From: a virus
Strand: one strand, 5' to 3'
DNA length: 26,519 nucleotides
IMG/VR virus record: IMGVR_UViG_3300044729_003417
Location: 1-26,519 of that record
This document shows positions 1 through 8,731 of the stretch, in pieces. Each line of letters begins with the position of its first letter. Within the stretch, counting starts at the first letter, position 1. The position numbers were made by a program, and so were the translations under genes. The notes beneath the pieces are model-generated. The model was given only the letters and a program-made list of their open reading frames with translations, was not told where the DNA came from and did no database searches.

Positions 1-1772
1 TTCAAATCATATACATACTGAGAATATCCCAATGCTGTGTTATATAAATTAACTAATTCAAAACGAGCTACGGTTTGTACACCACGCACTTTATCCAATT
101 CAGACATGATATTAGGTATTATAATAGGTGCATTGATCTGCATCCGGTCAACATTGAATAGTTCTTTCAATCGTTGAACGACCCTTAATATCACTTCTTG
201 ACTATTGCTATTTGGCGTCGGAATGATATCAACTTCAATTCCGATGTTAACAATATATGCAGTTTTTATATTTATCGCATCTGTTAACATACGAAATTGT
301 GATAGATAAGTACGTAAATTTTCTTTCAATGCTTGATTAAGTGATACTAATTGTTTTCTATCATTAAAAGCTAATGTATATAAATTTAAAGCTAATGGAT
401 TTGATATCGTTTCTCGTGGATAACTTACATCGGCGGTGTTTTGCTGCGAGTCGCCTATCACATATGCTTTTGCAATACTACCAAATTTAGCTGGCATGAT
501 ATAACAACGGGCAATGTAATCTTCACGAGTAATCATACGATTTTGTGTTGCAAAATGTGCCATGGCATTTTGACGTATGCTTTCAATATCTTCTTTAGTT
601 TTACCACCCGCCGCCGGTTCTGGATTATTTACAGCAACAGTCGTTTTAACAAAATCAAAATTTACTTCGGAAGTATTTTCGCTATTATAATTGATAGTTG
701 AAATAATAGTCAATGTATTAGCTTGAACATTTTCAGCAATACTACCTCCGACGGTGTATCGTACAGTTAATGTTTCATTATTTGGCGCTAAACCATATGT
801 ACTAGTTCTTAAGAAATTTGTTGGATCTATATCAACAGCAGTCGTACGAGAAAGATATTCTAATCCCATACCTACGTTTTTTGGATTTGGAATTAATTCT
901 TCATCAGAATCTGAACTAACACCAGCGCCAAATTGAATATCTATTTTTTGATCATTTCTTACTCGAGTAACAAAACGTCTAGGAGTTCGTTTAAGTTTTA
1001 ATATATATGGTACCGTACTACGATGCTCTGCTAATTCTGCATCGTTAAATGGTACATTTGCAATTGCTTCAAATATTGTATCCTGTGCTAGATAATCTAC
1101 TTGATGCCATTCATCGCCCGATGAACTAAAAATATCTAGTACATCTAATACATTTGTTTCTGGTAATGTAATTTTATCATAAGGCTTAGGAGCACTAAAA
1201 GGAAACGTCCTTGTTTTAATTTCACCAGATTTAGCAGGTACTTGTTTACGTAATAAAAAGAATTGTATATTACCACTTGTATCTGTAGAATATACAGTTA
1301 CCTCGCGAGGATCTGTACCTGTATCAACTGCAAAATCAACTGGCTGAGTTGTTACAAAGTTAGTACCATCAACCGTTTGAATCTGAGCATTTTCTTGTAT
1401 TGACAATGTATAATTGAAATCTGGTTCAGCCGAGTTACCAGTACCTTTCGCCGGTACTAATTGAAATATATCTAATACAACTGTCGCCGGTGTATTTAAT
1501 TTTGCTTGGTATCCAAATAACTGTGCTAATTGTAATATATTAGCCGATTCTTTTGCATTTGCTAATACAGATTCTTGAAATGACTGGTCAGTATAATATG
1601 ATAACACATCTCCAACATATGAAGCCATTTCAACAAATAACATACCAGGTGATGATTCATTGAAATCGTTATATGTATTTGGAAAATACTGACGTGTAAA
1701 ATTAATTAGATTTGCCCTAAACTGAGCAAAATCTTTATTAAGATATTTAACGTCCTTTTTAATTAATTCCAT
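1..1772 (-). CDS. Baseplate wedge protein, gp6/baseplate J-like (C-terminus cut by window edge)
   Basis: The frame is open from an ATG at 1772 to the left edge, about 590 codons with no stop, so the C-terminus lies outside the window. The N-terminus reads MELIKKDVKYLNKDF and is followed within 50 residues by an ESSPGMLFVEMASYVGD-type segment, which is characteristic of T4 gp6/baseplate J-like proteins. Near the C-terminus of the visible part is a QNRMITREDYIARC segment, typical of the J-like core. In T4-like phages this protein forms the wedge ring that surrounds the hub and triggers sheath contraction. AAGGAAAA lies just upstream as a ribosome site. It directly follows the gp25-like gene, the usual gp25-gp6 order. 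The family call is firm; equivalence to T4 gp6 rather than a generic J protein is inferred from this neighbour. Confidence 0.88.
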   Translation of the reverse strand, partial: MELIKKDVKYLNKDFAQFRANLINFTRQYFPNTYNDFNESSPGMLFVEMASYVGDVLSYYTDQSFQESVLANAKESANILQLAQLFGYQAKLNTPATVVLDIFQLVPAKGTGNSAEPDFNYTLSIQENAQIQTVDGTNFVTTQPVDFAVDTGTDPREVTVYSTDTSGNIQFFLLRKQVPAKSGEIKTRTFPFSAPKPYDKITLPETNVLDVLDIFSSSGDEWHQVDYLAQDTIFEAIANVPFNDAELAEHRSTVPYILKLKRTPRRFVTRVRNDQKIDIQFGAGVSSDSDEELIPNPKNVGMGLEYLSRTTAVDIDPTNFLRTSTYGLAPNNETLTVRYTVGGSIAENVQANTLTIISTINYNSENTSEVNFDFVKTTVAVNNPEPAAGGKTKEDIESIRQNAMAHFATQNRMITREDYIARCYIMPAKFGSIAKAYVIGDSQQNTADVSYPRETISNPLALNLYTLAFNDRKQLVSLNQALKENLRTYLSQFRMLTDAINIKTAYIVNIGIEVDIIPTPNSNSQEVILRVVQRLKELFNVDRMQINAPIIIPNIMSELDKVRGVQTVARFELVNLYNTALGYSQYVYDL

Positions 1773-1780
1773 TGTTTTCC

Positions 1781-2308
1781 TTAAAATAATCCTACCTGAG
1801 CTAATCTGCTAGGAATACCATCAATTTCTGATAATAAAAGTTCATTTTCATTTGCCAATACAATTATCACACGCTCGGCATTTGAATTTTGTACTTTATA
1901 ACGTATACGTATAGATAATGTATAATTATCAATGTCACCAACGACATCAATTGCATTTAATTGAATGTACGGTAACCAAAATGCAATATCATCTTCAAGC
2001 GATTGCTGTAAATTTTCTCGTACAATTTCTGTATTAGGTTCAAATAATGTTGCATAAATATCTGTACCAAATTCGGGTTGCATATATCGTTCACCCTTTC
2101 GAGTCAACAATAAATTTTTTAAATTTGAAATTGACTGTTCTTCGGTGGTATATGATAAATTAAATACACCACCACCGCCTACAGAACCGGATGCATAATT
2201 TTGTGATATCAATCTACCATCAACTGGTTTGTTAAATGGCAGTGTTATTCCAACCGCGCGATCTGGATTGAAGTTATCTACTTGATATTGATATATTGGT
2301 CTTGACAT
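1781..2308 (-). CDS. Baseplate wedge subunit, gp25-like
   Basis: This 175-residue protein carries the GPW/gp25 signature at residues about 66-90: LLLTRKGERYMQPEFG followed by a LFEP motif. Gp25-family proteins are small baseplate wedge parts that connect to the first sheath ring and start sheath assembly; relatives occur in type VI secretion. The first 50 residues form a Gly-rich, probably extended arm before the globular domain. The start ATG overlaps the stop of the upstream gene as TAATG, which indicates translational coupling, and the gp6-like gene follows within 8 bases. The family assignment is strong. Confidence 0.92.
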   Translation of the reverse strand: MSRPIYQYQVDNFNPDRAVGITLPFNKPVDGRLISQNYASGSVGGGGVFNLSYTTEEQSISNLKNLLLTRKGERYMQPEFGTDIYATLFEPNTEIVRENLQQSLEDDIAFWLPYIQLNAIDVVGDIDNYTLSIRIRYKVQNSNAERVIIVLANENELLLSEIDGIPSRLAQVGLF

Positions 2309-2814
2309 TATTTAGTAACACCTTTTTTCTTATCAATTGCTTTCATTAATGCTGAATAATCACGTGTCATTGCATCTACAGTAGCAGCGACAGCCGGATT
2401 ACTCATATTAACTGGTCGCTGATCCAAATCAACTGCCGGAGCTACATGAGGAACATCATCAACATATCCACCGCCGCCCATTCCAAACGCTTGAGCCATT
2501 TCAGATCTGAAATCCATTGTCGGCCAATCTTGTTCAACCGGTTGAGATGACATTGCCGTTTCATTTAATAAATCATTCAGCATCGAATCTTTAACAAACT
2601 GTCTCGGTTTTGCGACCTTTGATGTTTTAGCTGAATATGTTACATCATACGGATTTTTTTCGACCATACGATGTAATTGTGAACCATGTTGTATAACCTG
2701 TTTATGGTTAGTTTTCTGTTCATTTAATAAGGTTTTCATTTCTGCTCGAACCGCAGACCTAACCTCTTCTCTTATAATCTTACGAAGTAAAGATGTAAAT
2801 GATTTTGTATCCAT
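2308..2814 (-). CDS. Structural-region protein with amphipathic N-terminal leader
   Basis: I chose the ATG at 2814 (168 residues). The longer frame to 2871 would need a TTG start and overlaps the upstream gene, whereas 2814 has GGAAAAAT in front. The N-terminus, SLLRKIIREEVRSAVRAEM, is a charged amphipathic helix that recurs in other genes of this window (16730, 19567). It ends in LLNE, a possible prohead-protease site by analogy with T4. The rest is low in aromatic residues, with a Gly-rich patch (GMGGGG) and an Ala/Val-rich tail. I recognise no named family. Its place between baseplate genes suggests a virion or assembly role. TAATG couples it to gp25-like. Confidence 0.75.
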   Translation of the reverse strand: MDTKSFTSLLRKIIREEVRSAVRAEMKTLLNEQKTNHKQVIQHGSQLHRMVEKNPYDVTYSAKTSKVAKPRQFVKDSMLNDLLNETAMSSQPVEQDWPTMDFRSEMAQAFGMGGGGYVDDVPHVAPAVDLDQRPVNMSNPAVAATVDAMTRDYSALMKAIDKKKGVTK

Positions 2815-2828
2815 ATTTTTCCAATTTA

Positions 2829-2838
2829 ATATAAATAT
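2829..2838 (-). promoter_or_regulatory. AT-rich ATATTTATAT box upstream of the leader-protein gene
   Basis: Read on the minus strand, ATATTTATAT lies about 15 bases before the ATG at 2814 and is followed by TTAAATTGGAAAAAT. Near-identical boxes precede the genes starting at 19567 and 19928, and a shorter form precedes 22780, all of which carry the same kind of leader peptide. It may be a late promoter read by the gp55-like sigma factor. This rests only on recurrence and position; the genome is AT-rich, so chance is possible. Confidence 0.35.
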
Positions 2839-2858
2839 GATACAGTTGTAAATCCGGT

Positions 2859-5012
2859 TTATGGCCCCCAATTTATAGTTTCAGAATTAGGTAAAAATGG
2901 TTTAGCTGGCGGTGTAAAGAATGGAAAGAAAATTTGCTTACTTGCATCAAAATATGTCATACCGCCTTTGGCTGTGCCTTTGACTTTCTGATCTAATGTT
3001 GGATCAACACCTAATTGTCCATCATTTATATGTTTACCTATAGTATTTACGGTTTTTGCATTATTAGTATTTTTATCTGGTAAATTTTTAACTATTTCGG
3101 CCGGTGTTTCTTTATTAACTTTTGACCTAAACGGATCACCATCTCCGCGACTAACTTTTCCGCCATTTAATAACACATCATTATTCTTCCATGTAAATGA
3201 AAAAGTACTACCAGATTCTTTAATTTTTAAAGGAGGTATTGGACCAGAAATAACAACTGTACCACCTTTTATTACGACAGTAGCGGCATCTGGCATTCCT
3301 GGAGGTTGAGAACCTTTTATTGCTTGATTTACTGCATCGGCATCTGATGTAGCATCTGGAAATGCTTCTCGTAAACGGAATCCCCAATACATTTTGTTCA
3401 TTACTGGTAAACATTTTTGACCATTGATACGAGCCCCTGGCTGATCAGCTTCTGTAAGCGCTGAATCATCTGCCGCTGCTTTTGCAGTTGCTAATCCTGT
3501 AGGTACAAGATGTTTATATCTGCGAGCTTTATCGCTTTCTCGTTTATATTCTTCCCATGGACCCCATGTACGTGGATCTGAATAACTTAAATCTTTTTCG
3601 CCCATTTCACCGGCTGTCGGTGATATTGATTTTAACGTTGATTGATAATTTTGTACTTCTTCTTCGCGTGCTTTACTATTTCCATATGAACGATTTAACG
3701 GCGTACCTCCCCATTCAGTACCTTTATCACCACGCCCAATAATCGCATTACCGTTTTGGTCGACCCAATCACCGATAGCAGGTTCATCGCTAAAATTCGG
3801 TACACCGTATGATGGATCTTCAATTGGATTACCTTTATTATCATTTAATAATTGGCCTCCAGGAGTTTGCTTACCAGATGTATTTAATCCTTTAGCCTGT
3901 AATATAGTAGGAGGTTCTCCCTCAGCACCTGGTACTTCAATATTTTTACCTCCGTTGATAGGTAAATCTGTAGGGCCTTCGCCAAAAACATCTTTTTTAC
4001 CTCTTAAAAAAGCAGCATAATTTAATTTACTTTTAATCAACTCTTGATTTTTTTCTGAATCGATTATATATGTATCTTTATCAATAGGAGCACCGACTAA
4101 TTTATATTTTGGAACCGTATATGATTGCGGCCCATCTTTTATTGTAACTGTACTTCCTGCAATTTCTTCGACTTGAATTTGTCGATCAAAAGGCCCGATT
4201 ACAAAACCAGGACCGCCTTCTCTCTGGGCTGGCTCTGTTTCTGTAGCAGGTGTAGATGTATTTCCGCCATCTGCTCCGGCAGATTCTTCCGAGTCAAAAT
4301 CTTTTTGAGGAGCTAATTGTGGAAAGAATTTTGGCGGAGGGTTTGATGGTTTTGGTACTAAAATTTCCGGTAATGGTATTGTAGCTGTAAAAGTTGCACT
4401 TTTCCAATATTCATGCCATGCTGTTTCTAATTTAGAAACAGCATTTGTATTTGTAGGTACTGTATCAATTTCAGTAAAACTTTTCGATTTCCCGTTACGG
4501 CCGATCAAATCTGGACTAAAAGTCGTAGCTTTTCCTTTTTTAACTGCATCTTTATAGTTTTCTTCAAACCAAGCAATCATTGCTTTTTGAATAGCTTCTG
4601 CTTTAGTTTTTTTAACAACTGCTAATGCTTCACCACCTACACCAGCCGGTACCGGGCTAGCTGCAATCTGAGTTACCGTTGGTACTGGTTTAAATTGTGC
4701 CTGTGCATCGCTGCGGTTTTTCGGTATAGCGGTTTGGTCACGGTCTGAATGAAAATTGTTTACAAGCTGTGTTGCTATAGATGTCCAAACATCTTGAGCT
4801 GTCTTTGGAGCTTTTTTACCATCTTCATTTGTACGATCAGTTTCTGACACTCCATATGTAGTATCTGGATAATACATTGACATTTTTAACATAAAATCCA
4901 TTAATGTAGGAGAATCGGCAATTTTAGGAAATTCAGGAGCTGTAGGAGCATCTGGCGAACCATTACCCTCGCAGAATTTTTTTAAAGAAGGACCGACCGA
5001 TTGAACTGGCAT
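2859..5012 (-). CDS. Large orphan virion/baseplate-associated protein (717 aa)
   Basis: I do not recognise a family. The N-terminal 100 residues are predicted helical (PTLMDFMLKMSMYYPDTTYG). A Pro-rich stretch around residues 215-235 and a low-complexity Gly/Thr/Glu segment around 245-265 separate the N-terminal part from a beta-rich middle (QIQVEEIAGSTVTIKDGPQ). The C-terminal third holds many short Gly/Asn-rich and beta-type segments. The ATG at 5012 lies a single base from the end of the upstream gene at 5014, in a TAA-to-ATG tandem with a ribosome site in the upstream coding end. Its place between the hub-like protein and gp25/gp6 makes a tail-tip, baseplate or cell-wall-contact role likely, but this is inferred from position only. 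Confidence 0.8.
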   Translation of the reverse strand: MPVQSVGPSLKKFCEGNGSPDAPTAPEFPKIADSPTLMDFMLKMSMYYPDTTYGVSETDRTNEDGKKAPKTAQDVWTSIATQLVNNFHSDRDQTAIPKNRSDAQAQFKPVPTVTQIAASPVPAGVGGEALAVVKKTKAEAIQKAMIAWFEENYKDAVKKGKATTFSPDLIGRNGKSKSFTEIDTVPTNTNAVSKLETAWHEYWKSATFTATIPLPEILVPKPSNPPPKFFPQLAPQKDFDSEESAGADGGNTSTPATETEPAQREGGPGFVIGPFDRQIQVEEIAGSTVTIKDGPQSYTVPKYKLVGAPIDKDTYIIDSEKNQELIKSKLNYAAFLRGKKDVFGEGPTDLPINGGKNIEVPGAEGEPPTILQAKGLNTSGKQTPGGQLLNDNKGNPIEDPSYGVPNFSDEPAIGDWVDQNGNAIIGRGDKGTEWGGTPLNRSYGNSKAREEEVQNYQSTLKSISPTAGEMGEKDLSYSDPRTWGPWEEYKRESDKARRYKHLVPTGLATAKAAADDSALTEADQPGARINGQKCLPVMNKMYWGFRLREAFPDATSDADAVNQAIKGSQPPGMPDAATVVIKGGTVVISGPIPPLKIKESGSTFSFTWKNNDVLLNGGKVSRGDGDPFRSKVNKETPAEIVKNLPDKNTNNAKTVNTIGKHINDGQLGVDPTLDQKVKGTAKGGMTYFDASKQIFFPFFTPPAKPFLPNSETINWGP

Positions 5013-5013
5013 A

Positions 5014-6498
5014 TTATTTTCCTTTAGCTTTTAATTCACTTTCATTCTTTTGTTTTTCTTCTTGACTACGTTTTTGTTTACCAAATTCTCTATACAATTT
5101 TTGAAATTGTACACCTCGTTCTAAAAATCTACCAAATGTAGTTTTATCATATGTTTTAGAATTTCCTACTTCTTTTTGTAATTCTTTAATTGCAGTATCG
5201 TAAATAGCTAAAGTCGGACCGGTAGGTCCTACACCTGTTGGAAATTGCATATTACGAGTTACTTCCATATGGTGATAAACAATATCTGTAAGTTCTTGGC
5301 AATGCATTGATAATATAATAACTTGATTCATTAGTTCTTCGATGATTGTCATCGTAGGATCTAATTCAGGTTTCCAATTTTTAGTACCAAATTTCACATC
5401 TTTCATACCAGTGATAATGACATTATCCAAACGAGCATCTATTAAAACACGATGAGACCTCATGAAAATTTGACTATTAGCTGCTGTATTAGCAACAGTT
5501 ACTGCTCCAGCTCCTGGTAAAGGATATTGATTAGGCATTGGAAAATCTTTATCATGACACGGATTTTCAAACAGTGTTGATTTTTCTAATATCTTACCAG
5601 ATTTTGTAATAGGATCTTCCGGTTCTTTTGTATTTGGATTGACATTACGAGAACCTAAATCATTTGTCAATTCTAGTTCTTTAGATACCGGCTGCATTCC
5701 TTGTTTACGATTAAAAGGTAACGATACGGTAAAATCTAAACGCTGATCTGATGTAAAATACATGATAGACGCATCCGCACCTGGTTGTTCAACCATCGTA
5801 GCAGTTTTACCGAATTTACCAATTTTACCAGCAATACCTTTACTTTTAAGTCCTGGCGCTCCTACAGATATAACCATAATAGGATTACCCGCTGCTAATG
5901 GTGACCAGATAGCACCAAACCTTGTACGAGGTCGTCCCGTTTTCCATGCAAATTCTGCTAAGTTTTCTGGACTTAAAATTTTAAATGATGGCCATGGCGT
6001 AGATGACATTCGGATTGATGATCCATTTCTATCTTGTATGATAGTATCACCTACCAACGGTTGTAATGGCGGAACATCTTTATTTGCAAAATTTGGCGGA
6101 ATAGGTTTAGGTATTAACGGTACACTTTGCGTTGAACGAGCAAATACACCGGCCGCTTGATTAGCATTTCGATCTGCATTGATATTGATTGGCCCGATGT
6201 AATAATATGATTCTGCGATTATACCTAGTATGTTACCTGGATTAGGTGCAGATACAATTAATACATATTCACCTTCGAAAGGAATTTGTTGGAATCCAGG
6301 TAACAATGGAGCAGCAAATCCACTCACCGATCCTAATAAACCATCACCACCGGTACGCCATTCAATTGTACCAATAGCAATTTTTGCATTTGGATTACCC
6401 GATGCTATTTTTGTTATTGTATTTCCTACTGTTGTTAAAGCCGATCCACCGTATGCTAATGCATCACCTATCACTTCCGCTACGAACACTTGTGCCAT
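5014..6498 (-). CDS. Baseplate hub/OB-fold-like virion structural protein
   Basis: The 494-residue protein has an N-terminal beta-rich domain with FEGEYVLIVSAP and YYIGPIN, then GDTIIQDRNGSSIRMSST and later GNPIMVISVG. I associate the pattern of GDxI, a Gly/Arg/Asn-Ser-Ile-Arg segment and a PIxxI segment with virion structural proteins of T4-like marine phages that carry an OB fold like the N-terminus of T4 gp5. The C-terminal 130 residues are helical and Lys/Glu-rich (EEKQKNESELKAKGK). The ATG at 6498 has AAGGAT 6 bases upstream and starts 35 bases inside the upstream gene. A TATAAATA box lies 25 bases upstream. No lysozyme domain is visible. The structural call is good; hub identity is tentative. 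Confidence 0.6.
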   Translation of the reverse strand: MAQVFVAEVIGDALAYGGSALTTVGNTITKIASGNPNAKIAIGTIEWRTGGDGLLGSVSGFAAPLLPGFQQIPFEGEYVLIVSAPNPGNILGIIAESYYYIGPININADRNANQAAGVFARSTQSVPLIPKPIPPNFANKDVPPLQPLVGDTIIQDRNGSSIRMSSTPWPSFKILSPENLAEFAWKTGRPRTRFGAIWSPLAAGNPIMVISVGAPGLKSKGIAGKIGKFGKTATMVEQPGADASIMYFTSDQRLDFTVSLPFNRKQGMQPVSKELELTNDLGSRNVNPNTKEPEDPITKSGKILEKSTLFENPCHDKDFPMPNQYPLPGAGAVTVANTAANSQIFMRSHRVLIDARLDNVIITGMKDVKFGTKNWKPELDPTMTIIEELMNQVIILSMHCQELTDIVYHHMEVTRNMQFPTGVGPTGPTLAIYDTAIKELQKEVGNSKTYDKTTFGRFLERGVQFQKLYREFGKQKRSQEEKQKNESELKAKGK

Positions 6499-6886
6499 CT
6501 ATATCCTTATTTTCATTAACTGTATTTATAGGGTTAGATGATTTCTGTATAGATTTAATTTCTTGTTCCGCTTCTTCAAGCAAACGTCTACGTTCATCAT
6601 CCGATATTCCAAATTCATTACCATCATCATCTTTACTTGATACAGATACCAACCGTTGAACGATGGCGGCTAGTTTAACTAACGCATCATCATTTTTTAC
6701 TGATACCTCGAGGTAGTCTTTAATTAAAGGAACAATGACTGTAGCATCGCCTATGTTTTTAACTAACGGTTGTAACTCTTGTATTAACGTATCTATTTGA
6801 CGAGACTTCTTTTTCGAGTTGTGATATACATCACGCATCAAATCTGAAAACGTAGTACCTTTGAATAGTTCAAATTCATTATTCAT
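6464..6886 (-). CDS. Conserved-looking helical phage protein, unknown function
   Basis: This 140-residue, mostly helical, charged protein reads FKGTTFSDLMRDVYHNSKKKSRQIDTL in two consecutive segments at its N-terminus, and its middle has a VPLIKDYLEVSVKNDDALVK helix. The C-terminal 60 residues are acidic and look disordered (SSKDDDGNEFG, later Asn/Asp-rich). A strong ribosome site, AAAGGG, lies 5 bases before the ATG at 6886. Its last 35 bases overlap the start of the hub-like gene, and a late-promoter-like box lies inside it. I recall similar proteins beside baseplate and sigma genes of marine myoviruses but no function. It may be an assembly chaperone; that is a guess from position. Confidence 0.75.
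   Translation of the reverse strand: MNNEFELFKGTTFSDLMRDVYHNSKKKSRQIDTLIQELQPLVKNIGDATVIVPLIKDYLEVSVKNDDALVKLAAIVQRLVSVSSKDDDGNEFGISDDERRRLLEEAEQEIKSIQKSSNPINTVNENKDIDGTSVRSGSDR
6523..6530 (-). promoter_or_regulatory. T4-type late promoter box TATAAATA
   Basis: On the minus strand the exact T4 late-promoter core TATAAATA is followed by CAGTTAATGAAAATAAGG and the ATG at 6498, so the box lies 25 bases upstream of the ATG. T4 gp55 recognises this core. A gp55-like sigma gene lies just upstream at 6924-7682, and the target is a structural gene. The box is embedded in the coding end of the overlapping gene. Confidence 0.5.
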
Positions 6887-6923
6887 AGTAACCCTTTATT
6901 AATAAATATTGGGCGTTATGATT

Positions 6924-7682
6924 TTAGTAGACTATATGACCGCTTTCTAAATATGTCTTAAACATTCGTTCAAAATCTGAACGCAATACGTTTAATACTT
7001 TAGTTATATTCTGAGTTTTTAGATTAGTACGTTCTCTAATTAGAATATAAATTGCTTTCTTGTTAAAATTTTCAATTGAATCGACGGTACGAAATAATTC
7101 TAGTATAGTATCTGCAACTAAAATATCACGCTTGTTAGTGAATACTCGATTCAAATTCTCATCATAAAAATCACACCATTGTTTTATAAAATCTCGCAAC
7201 GATTCCTGATAACTATTTAAACTGATTTCATTAAGAAGATCTCGAGTCTCATCAATCTCTGTTGTTTCAGCTCTACGTTTTAATTTATTATAGTTGGTAT
7301 TGTTTTGTATGATAAGATAATTCTTTGCAATAATAGAAAAATATGAAAAGGCTTTACCTTTGCCTTCAGTAAATTTATCAATTTTTTCGTTAAGAAACGC
7401 AACTACTTCACATTTAATATCTTCATATGGCACGTCAAAATAACTAAATTTAAACGTATGATAGATATTTTCAACGAGTTTATTAAATGGATAATCGATA
7501 TGATCTCTGTAAATACGATTACGTAGATTTGGATTATCTTCTTTATTATATGCAATAATCGCTTTTTCGGTTATGTATGTGAAATATTGCCTATCGTTTG
7601 GTTTACGGCCGCGGCGCTTTGTTGACTGTGTAGCATCGACTTCTTGGTTGTACCATTCATAAAACTCTTTAACTGATGACAT
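6924..7682 (-). CDS. RNA polymerase sigma factor for late transcription, gp55-like
   Basis: Residues about 70-125 hold a sigma region-2 type segment: EDIKCEVVAFLNEKIDKF, then GKGKAFSYFSIIAKNYLI. The KGKAFSYFxxIAKNYLI motif is the hallmark of T4 gp55-like late sigma factors, which redirect host RNA polymerase to TATAAATA-type late promoters and are activated by the sliding clamp. A basic patch (TKRRGRKPND, residues 21-30) near the N-terminus may contact DNA or polymerase. No region 4 is evident. The C-terminal end (FERMFKTYLESG) would be the place to look for clamp contact. TAATG couples it to the upstream membrane protein. Confidence in the family is high. Confidence 0.9.
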   Translation of the reverse strand: MSSVKEFYEWYNQEVDATQSTKRRGRKPNDRQYFTYITEKAIIAYNKEDNPNLRNRIYRDHIDYPFNKLVENIYHTFKFSYFDVPYEDIKCEVVAFLNEKIDKFTEGKGKAFSYFSIIAKNYLIIQNNTNYNKLKRRAETTEIDETRDLLNEISLNSYQESLRDFIKQWCDFYDENLNRVFTNKRDILVADTILELFRTVDSIENFNKKAIYILIRERTNLKTQNITKVLNVLRSDFERMFKTYLESGHIVY

Positions 7683-7966
7683 TAGAATCCTTCATTTAAT
7701 TTTTCAATAACCGATTTAATTTCATTAAAAATTGTTCCGGTTTCATCATCCGCTTGGAATGATCCTAATCGATCGATATTTTTTATATGTGAATACATTC
7801 CATTAACTCGTTGTTTGAGTACGGTAAAAAATTCATCATAACTAGCATTTGAAGCTTCTAGCTCTTCCGTATACGATTCTAATCCTTCTACTTTACGTAA
7901 TAGATTATAAATTATAAATCCAGATGTAATCAGTAATGCTGCTAAAATTGATATTATGATAATCAT
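7682..7966 (-). CDS. Small membrane-anchored coiled-coil protein
   Basis: The 94-residue protein begins with one strong membrane segment (about residues 2-23, MIIIISILAALLITSGFIIY) followed by a charged helix (KVEGLESYTEELEASN) with heptad-like spacing. The topology suggests a short N-terminal anchor and a soluble helical C-terminal domain. A GGAGAATAAT ribosome site lies just before the ATG in the end of the HD-domain gene. It lies directly upstream of, and is translationally coupled to, the late sigma gene. Function unknown. Confidence 0.75.
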   Translation of the reverse strand: MIIIISILAALLITSGFIIYNLLRKVEGLESYTEELEASNASYDEFFTVLKQRVNGMYSHIKNIDRLGSFQADDETGTIFNEIKSVIEKLNEGF

Positions 7967-7967
7967 A

Positions 7968-8726
7968 TTATTCTCCGAATAAATCTTTAAATAAACGGCT
8001 AGTATCTAATCCTTGAGATGATGTACTAACTGCCTTTTTTGGTGTAGCTGGTTTAGATTTAGTTACGGTCGTTGGCCCATTATTTCTCCACTTTTCAAAT
8101 TCAATTCGAGCTGCCATTAAATCTGCTTGATGCATTACATATGGTAAATTAGTACGCAATTTTGAATCTTTAGTTCGAGAAATAAAATATGGTTTATTAG
8201 CTTCATCATATAGCCCATCGGTACATTTAATACCTAACATTTCATTGAATGAAACTGTAATTCCGTAGTATTGCAATAACCAAAGAGACATATCATTAAC
8301 TAAGGCAAATGGATTATTTTCATTATGTTTAAAGATTTTACCTTGATTTTTAATATGCCATTCCGAATCATTTGGAATATATACTTCGCCATCCTTACCT
8401 GGAAAACCTAGTTTACCTAAGTCATGGTGTAAGGCAACAAATACCAATTCTTCTTCAGTATAACCTGACATGTCAGCACCATTATCTTTCCATAACTGAT
8501 ATACTTGCTTAGCACAATGAGTAACTCGTAGTACATGGTCGATATAACCGCCGATAAAGGCGTTATGATAATGGTCAACTGATGATGCTGGCGATGTATT
8601 AACTCGTTCTCCTAAATCATCATACATAGCTAAAATCTTTTTAGCTCGTTCTTCTGGAAAATGTGATTCAATTACTTCAACGAAATCTTCCCAATTTTTT
8701 GCAATTTGTTCTGCTGTTAAACTCAT
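7968..8726 (-). CDS. HD-domain phosphohydrolase
   Basis: The metal ligands of an HD domain are visible: His64 (GYIDH), His101-Asp102 (ALHHDLGKLG) and Asp202 (VMHQADLMAARIEFEKW). HD proteins hydrolyse phosphate esters of nucleotides, cyclic nucleotides or nucleic acid ends; the substrate cannot be told from sequence. Residues 108-140 insert a beta-type segment (GKDGEVYIPNDSEWHIKNQG) between the HD and the last Asp. The C-terminal 40 residues are Ser/Thr/Lys-rich and probably disordered. Proteins of this kind are common near gp55 in T4-like marine phages. AAAGAAT precedes the ATG. It may tune nucleotide pools or signalling during infection. Confidence 0.85.
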   Translation of the reverse strand: MSLTAEQIAKNWEDFVEVIESHFPEERAKKILAMYDDLGERVNTSPASSVDHYHNAFIGGYIDHVLRVTHCAKQVYQLWKDNGADMSGYTEEELVFVALHHDLGKLGFPGKDGEVYIPNDSEWHIKNQGKIFKHNENNPFALVNDMSLWLLQYYGITVSFNEMLGIKCTDGLYDEANKPYFISRTKDSKLRTNLPYVMHQADLMAARIEFEKWRNNGPTTVTKSKPATPKKAVSTSSQGLDTSRLFKDLFGE

Positions 8727-8731
8727 ATTCT

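Noticed and set aside
2815-2871. Extended start of the leader-bearing gene at 2308-2814
   Set aside because: It needs a TTG start and overlaps the previous gene, while the ATG at 2814 has a ribosome site and gives the shared leader.
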